The position numbers were made by a program, and so were the translations under genes. Source: Candidatus Altimarinota bacterium (GTDB lineage: Bacteria; Patescibacteriota; Gracilibacteria; UBA4473). From it: a DNA stretch of 9,330 nt. Shown here one piece after another: positions 1-5,554 of the stretch. The notes under the pieces are model-generated. The model was not told the origin of the DNA and did not search any database. It saw only the letters and a program-made list of their open reading frames with translations. The DNA is taken from positions 1-9,330 of the forward strand of contig JAHDBZ010000037.1 in the NCBI GenBank assembly GCA_020630245.1, given 5' to 3'. Within the stretch, counting starts at the first letter, position 1; every line of letters starts with the position of its first letter.

Positions 1-158
1 ATAAATACCGCTAGGATACTAGCGAAACCCAAGATGGCTTCATTGGCTGGAGTAGTGGCTAGAGCCGGGTCTACTAGCAGGATTGCAGCTATAAATAGCC
101 CAAGAGAATACTTCCCTACAGGCATGAACGTCCGGAAACGGTCTAAAATTGTTTTCAT
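1..158 (-). CDS. Partial secreted or membrane protein, N-terminus only
   Basis: Fifty-two codons read from an ATG at 158 down to the window edge; the rest lies outside. The N-terminus carries basic residues (K2, R7, R9, K16), then a hydrophobic stretch at about residues 19-29, then D-P-A-L-A at 30-34. That is a plausible signal-peptidase site after A34. A second hydrophobic stretch begins at about residue 42 (ILGFASILAVF), so the mature protein probably starts with a membrane helix. A later in-frame Met at residue 12 is an alternative start. A good sigma70-type promoter sits directly upstream and would give a leader of only about four bases, which supports the ATG at 158. It follows the 440-residue gene on the same strand. 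Signal-peptide-plus-helix proteins of this kind occur in CPR type IV secretion clusters (VirB2- or VirB6-like), but 52 residues are too few to name a family. Confidence 0.6.
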   Translation of the reverse strand, partial: MKTILDRFRTFMPVGKYSLGLFIAAILLVDPALATTPANEAILGFASILAVF

Positions 159-169
159 GAAATCCGTCT

Positions 170-198
170 ATTGTACCACAGATAAAGGCAAAAAACAA
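170..198 (-). promoter_or_regulatory. Sigma70-type promoter of the left-edge gene
   Basis: On the minus strand TTGTTT (193-198) is followed after exactly 17 bases by TACAAT (170-175). The -10 box is preceded by TGG, so it is an extended -10. Only 11 bases separate the -10 box from the ATG at 158, so transcription should begin about four bases before the start codon. No Shine-Dalgarno sequence fits in that space. Confidence 0.65.
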
Positions 199-212
199 GG
201 TAGAATAGAGAA

Positions 213-233
213 CCAATAACCGATAACTGATAA
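213..233. repeat. Three 7-bp tandem units upstream of a promoter
   Basis: The units CCAATAA, CCGATAA and CTGATAA follow each other without a gap (213-219, 220-226, 227-233). They end 15 bases upstream of the -35 box of the left-edge gene. They could be a binding array for a regulator or just low-complexity spacer; three units do not decide this. Confidence 0.45.
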
Positions 234-260
234 CAGAAAATGGGTGTTTTTTTCGAAAAT

Positions 261-1583
261 TTAGGACGTCAAATTACTTGAAGCTGAACTTCCAGAGTTT
301 TGCATAACATTTTTGACAGTTTCTGCTGGCCGAGATCCCACTTTCACCTCGAATTTTCCATCTAGCATAGACAGCCTGATAGTTTTTGTTTTTCCATTCA
401 CCTTCCCTTTAAATTTCATACCACTCGCGAGCTTAGACATGATATTGTACTGAGTTATGGTTCTAGGACCTCTTAAATCACGAACGAAGTGTCTACGCGC
501 AATATCATCAACGTGTAGTGAAGAACCGCCTATATCAAACGAAAATGCTAATTTTTCATTCCCCTCTCCCGTACGAATTGTACGGATTAGAGAAGCGAAA
601 CTATTAACCGCTGGGGTAGAAACCTGTAGATTTCGCAGTGAAGTCTGCAACGCACCAGCTCTCTGGAGTGTCTTCCCTTGGATTAAAGCATGTAGATCTT
701 CAATAGCTTGTTTCCGAACGGTGCCAATATCTGGATTATCTTTGTTAAAGGCTGCCTCGGTTTTTTCGAAGGCATTACCTAGATTGAGGTCTCTCAGTTG
801 TTTACCATCCTTCCCACTGAGATGCTTGGTTAGGACACCAAGCCCCAAAAGCGACAATAGCCCCTTAGATTTGAGCTTTTTCTGCAAACCTCCGAGATTT
901 TTTTGTTTGAAGGCATTGCTTAGTTTTTTCACCTCTCGATTGCTAAAGGTCCCCGTCTTTTGCACTCGGGTGTCTTTATCAGGCCACAGTTTATTTTTGA
1001 GGGCTGGCACCCATTTAAAGACTGTCATCATCGTCGTCCAAGCAGCCAGACCAACGGAGCCAGCACTCACAAACATCGAATCAACCGATCCTCGTTTGAT
1101 TCCCATGGTTTCGGCAGCATCTTGACCAAAATTCCAAGCTCCACTTGTCAGTGAATAGGTCGCAACATCAGTCACGCCCGTGACGGCATTATGAATCGTT
1201 CCAAATTCATAGGGATTTTTGCGCATGGATTCTCCTTCGATAACAGAAAGTGCAGCTGGGGCGGCTCCGAGGAGCATACCCTTTTTCCCAGACGGAGATC
1301 CGAAAAGAACTCCTGCCGCCAAAATCCCTCTTGCATCCCAAGTAGTTCCTAGATAGTCATTCTCCACAGGAGCATAGTAGCCATCTGGCCGCGGTTCTTG
1401 GTGGGGCATCATAGCCCCTGGGACGGTTTCAAACCAGTACTTGCGTACATTTTCTACAATATCTGTTTTTTGTTCTACGGCTTCCTGCTGCATCTGCAAA
1501 GAAGCCTCTGCCATCTGAGAACCAACGGCTTCAGACGTTCGCAGATCGATGGACTCTGGCAGATGAGAAAGTTCAACTGGCAT
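261..1583 (-). CDS. Unrecognised 440-residue protein with hydrophobic Gly/Ala-rich segments
   Basis: I do not recognise a family. There is no signal peptide. Residues 1-60 are acidic and Gln/Glu-rich and look helical (about 15-50). Three hydrophobic stretches follow: 86-115, rich in Gly and Ala and broken by SPSGKK; 169-194, the best membrane-helix candidate; and a short one at 241-251 (GLLSLLGLGVL). The region between the last two is strongly basic (about 195-245, many Lys). The C-terminal part (about 345-420) looks like beta structure, with Lys-rich strands such as FKGKVNGKTKTIRL, and the tail is Ser/Asn-rich and probably disordered. The ATG lies four bases after the stop of the PH-like gene with no ribosome binding site, so translation is probably coupled. 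The pattern of soluble head, hydrophobic glycine-rich middle and basic linker fits a membrane-inserting or secretion-associated protein, but this is inference. I see no clear terminator after its TAA. Confidence 0.85.
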   Translation of the reverse strand: MPVELSHLPESIDLRTSEAVGSQMAEASLQMQQEAVEQKTDIVENVRKYWFETVPGAMMPHQEPRPDGYYAPVENDYLGTTWDARGILAAGVLFGSPSGKKGMLLGAAPAALSVIEGESMRKNPYEFGTIHNAVTGVTDVATYSLTSGAWNFGQDAAETMGIKRGSVDSMFVSAGSVGLAAWTTMMTVFKWVPALKNKLWPDKDTRVQKTGTFSNREVKKLSNAFKQKNLGGLQKKLKSKGLLSLLGLGVLTKHLSGKDGKQLRDLNLGNAFEKTEAAFNKDNPDIGTVRKQAIEDLHALIQGKTLQRAGALQTSLRNLQVSTPAVNSFASLIRTIRTGEGNEKLAFSFDIGGSSLHVDDIARRHFVRDLRGPRTITQYNIMSKLASGMKFKGKVNGKTKTIRLSMLDGKFEVKVGSRPAETVKNVMQNSGSSASSNLTS

Positions 1584-1587
1584 AGTA

Positions 1588-2100
1588 TTAGAGCTTTAGT
1601 ACGCGGATCCACAGGTCTAGCACGGCTTCTTCTTTGCCTTCGGCTTCTGAAAGGTCAACTGCTTGCAGAATTTCACGGAATTTCTCTGGGGTAACCTCTC
1701 CCATCTGAAGCTTAATCGGCTGATCATTCTTTTTCAGGTCAAAGTTAATCACCGAGACATCGTCATCGTATACAAACCAAAATTTTTCAAACTTATCCCA
1801 GTACAAGAAATGTGATTGATCGATAAACAATCCCTTCTCAAAAACTTCTACCTCATGATCCTGAGCTCCCTCACGATGCGTGATTAGATAGATCGCCGCA
1901 ATCGCACACAGACTAAAGGCTGTCACCCAGCCCCATTTCGGATCTGTAATCGCCGCCCAAGCCGCTCCACCAAAGAAAACCAGGAAGAACGCAATGTGCC
2001 ACACCAACCCACGTTCGTGCGGATGATAGTCATGTGCCGTCCACGTAAACAGCTTCTTGCCAGCGTCGAATGGTTTTTTATTTTTTCCCATGGGGATCAT
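1588..2100 (-). CDS. Small membrane protein, two helices plus PH-like cytoplasmic domain
   Basis: This 170-residue protein has a short basic head (K6-K16) and a motif with W20, H23, D24, Y25, H26, P27, H28 and E29 just before the membrane. Two transmembrane helices lie at about 32-51 and 57-74, joined by a tight TDPKWGW turn. The remaining roughly 95 residues form a soluble domain that alternates short strands with aromatic residues (VEVFEKGLFI, FLYWDKFEKFWFVYDDD) and ends in a helix (about 133-145). That two-helix-plus-strand layout resembles bacterial PH-like (bPH, DUF5673-type) membrane proteins, which are common and uncharacterised in CPR genomes. The assignment is by layout, not by any catalytic motif, and no enzyme function is implied. 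Met4 is an alternative start; I keep the first ATG because a strong promoter ends 14 bases before it. It is the first gene of an operon with the 440-residue gene. Confidence 0.85.
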   Translation of the reverse strand: MIPMGKNKKPFDAGKKLFTWTAHDYHPHERGLVWHIAFFLVFFGGAAWAAITDPKWGWVTAFSLCAIAAIYLITHREGAQDHEVEVFEKGLFIDQSHFLYWDKFEKFWFVYDDDVSVINFDLKKNDQPIKLQMGEVTPEKFREILQAVDLSEAEGKEEAVLDLWIRVLKL

Positions 2101-2114
2101 AGATTAATCCCGGG

Positions 2115-2143
2115 ATTATAGCAGATATTGGGTGATAAAGCAA
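2115..2143 (-). promoter_or_regulatory. Strong sigma70-type promoter of the PH-like operon
   Basis: On the minus strand TTGCTT (2138-2143), a 17-base spacer and a perfect TATAAT (2115-2120). The ATG at 2100 is 14 bases past the -10 box, so the leader would be about six bases. A GGGA lies eight bases before the ATG but would fall at the very 5' end of the message. Confidence 0.75.
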
Positions 2144-2199
2144 GGAAGATGAGAAGCTCAAAACATTAGAAGTTGAGAAGATAAGAAGTTAAGAAGTTC
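2144..2199. repeat. In-phase 8-bp tandem array (7 units, one degenerate)
   Basis: Fifty-six bases divide into seven consecutive octamers: GGAAGATG, AGAAGCTC, AAAACATT, AGAAGTTG, AGAAGATA, AGAAGTTA, AGAAGTTC. The consensus is AGAAGTTN; the third unit fits poorly. The array starts at the base adjoining the -35 box of the PH-like gene and its last three bases overlap the left arm of the hairpin at 2197. It lies between the ATPase gene and the next gene on the minus strand. Confidence 0.6.
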
Positions 2200-2248
2200 A
2201 AAACCGGGTTTAGATTCTTTGAGTTATATCTCAAAACCCGGTTTTGAA
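2197..2248. repeat. Long inverted repeat downstream of the ATPase gene (hairpin copy 1)
   Basis: A perfect 15-bp inverted repeat, TTCAAAACCGGGTTT (2197-2211) against AAACCCGGTTTTGAA (2234-2248), encloses a 22-base loop. A smaller hairpin (TTTGAG/CTCAAA, 2218-2223/2230-2235) overlaps the right arm. It lies 12 bases past the ATPase stop codon, so it may end that transcript, but neither strand shows a proper T-run after it. A close relative of this hairpin lies on the other side of the ATPase gene at 4964-5015. Confidence 0.75.
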
Positions 2249-2259
2249 AATTTAGGGGG

Positions 2260-4929
2260 TTACTTCAAACTCATTCGTCTGAACGCCTTATTTATCTCCA
2301 GGTATATCAGAGGCACTACCGATGCGATCGCTACGAGTCCCCAATCAAACCAATCGAGTGGCGTGGTTTTGAGGATATGATTGAGCCATGGGAGGTAAAT
2401 CATTAACAGCGCCATGAGTATTGAGGTAAAGACGGCCATGATCATAAATGGATTCTTGATCGGGTTATTTGTGAAGATTGACTGCGTAAAAGACCGCGCA
2501 CTAAAGGCATTGACCAATTGAACAAAAACTAAAGCCGCAAACGCGACCGTCGTCGCATGAGCCCAATCGCCAGTAATTGGGTCTCCAATGGCCCAACCAT
2601 CACGGAAGATCGTGAAGACAAACGCAAACATAACGGCTGAACCAATAACGATCCCCGTTGATAAGAAGTGCAATACGAATGATTTTTGCATGACTTTTTG
2701 CTTGGTATCACGTGGTGGTCGTTTCATGAGATCTTTTTCAGCATTATCAACCCCGAGCGCAATCGCTGGCAAGATATCGGTTCCCAGATCGATACAGAGG
2801 ATCAGGATCGCCGTAAGCGGTAGCGGTAATACAAAGAGGATGGCTGCGAAGATCACGAAGAGTTCGGCAATATTACATGAGAAGATAAACCAGACGAACT
2901 TACGAAGATTTTCATAGATCCGTCTCCCCTCTTCAATGGCGGTAACAATTGAGGCAAAAGAGTCATCAGTCAGGATCATCGTCGCAGCTTCTTTACTGAC
3001 CTCAGTACCCGTAATCCCCATTGCGACGCCGATATCAGCTTTTTTAAGCGCGGGAGCGTCATTTACTCCGTCTCCCGTCATGGCGACAACTTCCCCTTGT
3101 TGTTGAAGCAGGCTAACGACGCGCATTTTTTGGGCTGGCAGACTCCGAGCAAAGATAACTGATTTATTACGGTTCTTGAGGATTTTTAGAAGCTGTTTGT
3201 CCGTCATTTTATTGACCTCTTTTCCCGTATAGACCTGCGGCTTACCACGGACGATTCCGAGTTCTTTAGCGATCGCTGCCGCGGTGACACCATAATCTCC
3301 TGTAATCACGACGACTCGCACGCCGGCTTCGCGACATTTTTCGATAGCGTCTTTGACTTCATCACGCGGTGGATCAATCATTCCCACTAAACCGATGAAG
3401 GTCAGTCCTTGCTCCGCTTCTTTTTCGTTCTTAGGCCATTTACCTTTAATGTCTTTATCGGCAAAAGCTAGTACTCGCAGGGCTTGTTCGGCCATGCGTT
3501 CGTAGTGGGCTTGGATTTTTTTACGTTTTTCTTTGTCAAGCTTGTAACGTTTATGACCATCGGTCCAGTGTGTACACTTATCAAGCACTTGATCTGGAGA
3601 CCCTTTGGTCATGAGTAACGCACCTTTAATCCCTTTCTCGGGACGCTTCACGATTACCGACATCATCTTACGATCGGAATCAAACGGAAACACGTCATCA
3701 GCCGGGAGGTTCACTGTCGGTGATTTGTCGAGCAAGCTGTGATCGGCTTTGGCCGCTAGTGTCAATAACGCTCCTTCGGTAGGGTCCCCGAGGATACGGT
3801 AGCGACCTTCGTGTTTTTGGAGCTTGGCTTCATTACAGTACTGGCAGATTTGTAATAATCGGTGCAGGAGGTCTTCATTCCCTTTATCACGAGTTTTCCC
3901 TCCCATGTACTGAACTTTCCCAGCGTAGGGATCATAACCGACTCCAGACACTTCGAAGAGCGAACGCTCCGCCAGGTAAACTCGACGCACCGTCATTTCG
4001 TTTTTGGTAAGGGTTCCCGTCTTATCAGAACAGATCGTAGTGACCGCTCCAAGCGTTTCTACCGAAGATAGTTTTTTTACAATCGCTTTCTTACGAGCCA
4101 GGACGGAAGCTCCTAGGGCAAGCGCAATCGTAATCGTCGTCGGCAAACCTTCTGGCACGGCCGCAATCGCCACCGACACAGAAAAGAGTAAACTCTCCAC
4201 CAAACTGTAATCACGCCACAGACCGATAAAGAATAGTATCACACAGATTAGCGCCGTTACCTTGGTAACGAATACTCCGATCCGAGTCAGTTCGATTTGC
4301 AGTGGAGATTTGGTTTTCTCGGTTTCAGTCGTGAGACGTGCAATCTCTCCGAACTGAGTTTCCATCCCAGTTTTAGTGACTTTGAAGACTCCCGAACCAC
4401 GGGCAATCGAGGTTCCCATAAAGACTTCGTCTTTCACCTTTTTTTCGACCGGCACACTTTCCCCCGTGAGGGCGGACTCTTCGATCTTGAGAGAATGGGC
4501 TTCGACCAGCACTCCATCGGCAGGGATTTTATCCCCTTCTCCGAGGACAACAATATCCCCTGGCACCAGATCTGTAGTCGGCAGTAAAACTTCCTCACCA
4601 TCGCGCACCACTCGGATTTCTGGATGGACCATTTTTTTGAGGGCTTCCAGGGTTTTTTCTGTTCGATATTCTTGGAAAAAACCAATCGCCGCATTCAGGA
4701 TCACAATCCCAAAGATCACATAACTGTCGACTGGATCATGGCTGAGAAAGAAAGATACTACCGCCGCTAATATCAAAATAACGACCAGTAGATCTGTGAA
4801 TTGTGAAATTAAAATTTTGTACCAAGGATTGGCTGATTTGGCTTCGAGAACATTCGGGCCGTGCTTTTCGAGCAATGCAGCCGCTTGTGCAGAGGTAAGT
4901 CCTTTCATAGATGTGTTTTTATTTTGCAT
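2260..4929 (-). CDS. P-type cation-transporting ATPase (SERCA / Na,K-ATPase superfamily, type II)
   Basis: A full-length type II P-type ATPase that couples ATP hydrolysis to cation transport across the cytoplasmic membrane. Numbered from a TTG at 4932 (890 residues): N-terminal cation-ATPase domain with the first helices (about 10-95), actuator-domain TGES at 156-159, M4 PEGLP at 260-264, phosphorylation site DKTGT at 303-307, an ATP-site KGSPD (KGAPE-like), the IDPPRDEV segment, and the hinge GDGVND around 620-625. M5 reads C686-N-I-A-E690, M6 reads C713-IDLGTD719, and M7-M10 complete the C-terminal bundle. PEGLP is typical of calcium pumps, whereas CIDLGTD followed by DLMKRPPRD closely resembles the animal Na,K-ATPase, so the ion is not settled. 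I report the ATG at 4929. The promoter -10 box ends only two bases upstream of it, which favours the in-frame ATG at 4908 as the true start. It is transcribed alone, on its own promoter. Confidence 0.96.
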   Translation of the reverse strand: MQNKNTSMKGLTSAQAAALLEKHGPNVLEAKSANPWYKILISQFTDLLVVILILAAVVSFFLSHDPVDSYVIFGIVILNAAIGFFQEYRTEKTLEALKKMVHPEIRVVRDGEEVLLPTTDLVPGDIVVLGEGDKIPADGVLVEAHSLKIEESALTGESVPVEKKVKDEVFMGTSIARGSGVFKVTKTGMETQFGEIARLTTETEKTKSPLQIELTRIGVFVTKVTALICVILFFIGLWRDYSLVESLLFSVSVAIAAVPEGLPTTITIALALGASVLARKKAIVKKLSSVETLGAVTTICSDKTGTLTKNEMTVRRVYLAERSLFEVSGVGYDPYAGKVQYMGGKTRDKGNEDLLHRLLQICQYCNEAKLQKHEGRYRILGDPTEGALLTLAAKADHSLLDKSPTVNLPADDVFPFDSDRKMMSVIVKRPEKGIKGALLMTKGSPDQVLDKCTHWTDGHKRYKLDKEKRKKIQAHYERMAEQALRVLAFADKDIKGKWPKNEKEAEQGLTFIGLVGMIDPPRDEVKDAIEKCREAGVRVVVITGDYGVTAAAIAKELGIVRGKPQVYTGKEVNKMTDKQLLKILKNRNKSVIFARSLPAQKMRVVSLLQQQGEVVAMTGDGVNDAPALKKADIGVAMGITGTEVSKEAATMILTDDSFASIVTAIEEGRRIYENLRKFVWFIFSCNIAELFVIFAAILFVLPLPLTAILILCIDLGTDILPAIALGVDNAEKDLMKRPPRDTKQKVMQKSFVLHFLSTGIVIGSAVMFAFVFTIFRDGWAIGDPITGDWAHATTVAFAALVFVQLVNAFSARSFTQSIFTNNPIKNPFMIMAVFTSILMALLMIYLPWLNHILKTTPLDWFDWGLVAIASVVPLIYLEINKAFRRMSLK

Positions 4930-4931
4930 CA

Positions 4932-4961
4932 ATTGTAAACGGAATCTCTACAACAACGCAA
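4932..4961 (-). promoter_or_regulatory. Probable promoter of the cation ATPase gene
   Basis: On the minus strand TTGCGT (4956-4961), an 18-base spacer and TACAAT (4932-4937). The predicted start of transcription falls near 4924-4926, inside the codons upstream of the ATG at 4908, giving a leader of about 16 bases for that ATG and excluding the ATG at 4929. The -35 box is only a moderate match. Confidence 0.45.
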
Positions 4962-4963
4962 GC

Positions 4964-5023
4964 ATCAAAGCCGGGTTTTGATACATCCCGCAACTAACCT
5001 AAAACCGGTTTTGATCGTTTTTT
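4964..5023 (+). repeat. Long inverted repeat upstream of the ATPase gene, with T-run (hairpin copy 2)
   Basis: ATCAAAGCCGGGTTTT (4964-4979) pairs with AAAACCGGTTTTGAT (5001-5015), giving about 15 base pairs with one G-U pair and one bulged G. The loop is about 21 bases. On the plus strand it is followed by CG and six T (5018-5023), so it has the form of an intrinsic terminator for plus-strand or antisense transcription. There is no plus-strand gene upstream for it to serve. The stem shares CAAA(A/G)CCGGGTTT and CCGGTTTTGA with hairpin copy 1 at 2197-2248. Confidence 0.7.
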
Positions 5024-5044
5024 ATAAACTTTATTAAATTATGC

Positions 5045-5073
5045 TTGAATTCTTGGGTTAAATCTGCTACAAT
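5045..5073 (+). promoter_or_regulatory. Strong sigma70-type promoter of the central RNA
   Basis: TTGAAT (5045-5050), a 17-base spacer and TACAAT (5068-5073) on the plus strand. Transcription should start near 5079-5081. No credible start codon follows within reach, unlike the other promoters in this window, which place the start within a few bases of an ATG. Confidence 0.7.
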
Positions 5074-5079
5074 ACTCTA

Positions 5080-5507
5080 CTGCTCTTTTTGCAAACGGCC
5101 TCCACCTGAGAACTCGTGAGGGATCTCGGTTTTACTCCCTAGGCACCCTCTTTGGAATACTGCTAGGACGCAGTAGAATCGAGTTCTCTCCCGAGCCTTC
5201 CTCTCCCTGCTTCACCTCGTGCGAAGCTCCGAGAGAAAGACTTCGAGAAAAATTGTCCTCTCGATCTTTATCTCTAAAAAAAACTTTACGTACTGTCCCC
5301 GAGTTTGTTTGCACTCTTTGTAGAAGCAACGGTGCGGATCAGCCCGTAAAGCACCCACCCCAAAATACAAAAAACAATCCAACAAAAATAAAAAACAAAG
5401 AGCGAAGTTGCCCGCTCACAAAAACCAGGCAACAGGAAGGACTCAGGAGGCCCAAATATAGCGCGCTCACCCCTCTGTTTCATGGGAAAAAGGAGCGCGT
5501 TTTTTTG
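5080..5507 (+). ncRNA. Candidate structured non-coding RNA, about 430 nt, family unknown
   Basis: A promoter at one end and an intrinsic terminator at the other bracket a stretch without a credible ORF. The ends pair: GGCCTC (5097-5102) with GAGGCC (5447-5452), continued past a three-base bulge by CTGAG (5106-5110) with CTCAG (5442-5446), 11 pairs in all. Stacked directly inside is AACTCG/CGAGTT (5111-5116/5180-5185), containing GAGGG/CCCTC (5118-5122/5146-5150) and TACTGC/GCAGTA (5158-5163/5170-5175). Further helices are CTCTC/GAGAG (5201-5205/5231-5235) capping GCTTC/GAAGC, TCGAGA/TCTCGA (5243-5248/5259-5264), CTTTACG/CGTAAAG (5284-5290/5345-5351) and GAGCG/CGCTC (5400-5404/5413-5417). The stretch 5360-5399 is A-rich and unpaired. 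I looked for the RNase P, tmRNA, SRP and 6S signatures and did not see them. It could instead be a leader controlling virB4, 48 bases downstream. Pairings were found by eye, not by energy calculation. Confidence 0.55.
5462..5506 (+). terminator. Intrinsic terminator of the central RNA
   Basis: CGCGCTC (5462-5468) pairs with GAGCGCG (5493-5499), with a possible inner CCC/GGG, and seven T follow at once (5500-5506). The T-run fixes the strand as plus. It stands just ahead of virB4 and would shield that gene from upstream transcription, or gate it if the RNA is a leader. Confidence 0.75.
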
Positions 5508-5537
5508 ATAGTCTTTTTTGTCTCATTGCTCTAGAAT
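5505..5537 (+). promoter_or_regulatory. Weak candidate promoter of virB4
   Basis: TAGAAT (5532-5537) is a good -10 box 17 bases before the virB4 ATG. The nearest good -35 hexamer, TTGATA (5505-5510), is 21 bases away, which is too far for a standard promoter. A GGGG at 5541-5544 is the only purine-rich element before the ATG and is a poor ribosome binding site. Confidence 0.35.
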
Positions 5538-5554
5538 GATGGGGAAACAAAAAA

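Noticed and set aside
34..219. Plus-strand ORF of 61 residues at the left edge
   Set aside because: It is antisense to the signal-peptide gene that has a strong promoter on the minus strand, and it shows no protein-like pattern.
457..1125. Plus-strand ORF of 222 residues
   Set aside because: It is a shadow of the 440-residue minus-strand gene, with Ser/Arg/Pro-rich composition and no initiation signals.
5132..5329. Minus-strand ORF of 65 residues in the central region
   Set aside because: There is no promoter, no recognisable motif, and it overlaps the paired regions of the RNA candidate.
5286..5483. Minus-strand ORF of 65 residues with a membrane-helix-like stretch
   Set aside because: Its hydrophobic part is the reverse complement of the A-rich spacer at 5360-5399. 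Its start lies in the loop of the plus-strand terminator, and no minus-strand promoter or ribosome site precedes it. The plus-strand RNA explains the region better.
5080..5507. RNase P RNA, tmRNA, SRP RNA or 6S RNA as identity of the central RNA
   Set aside because: I looked for GAGGAAAGTCC and ACAGAA-type RNase P signatures, the tRNA-like tmRNA ends with a T-arm before the acceptor strand, and the SRP GGAAGG...AGCAGCC loop. I found none. A single irregular 6S-type hairpin does not fit the branched fold. A divergent member cannot be excluded by eye.
5253..5534. Plus-strand ORF of 93 residues starting at TTG
   Set aside because: It has low-complexity Lys/Asn/Thr content, a non-ATG start far from the promoter, and it crosses the terminator hairpin. 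It looks like chance.
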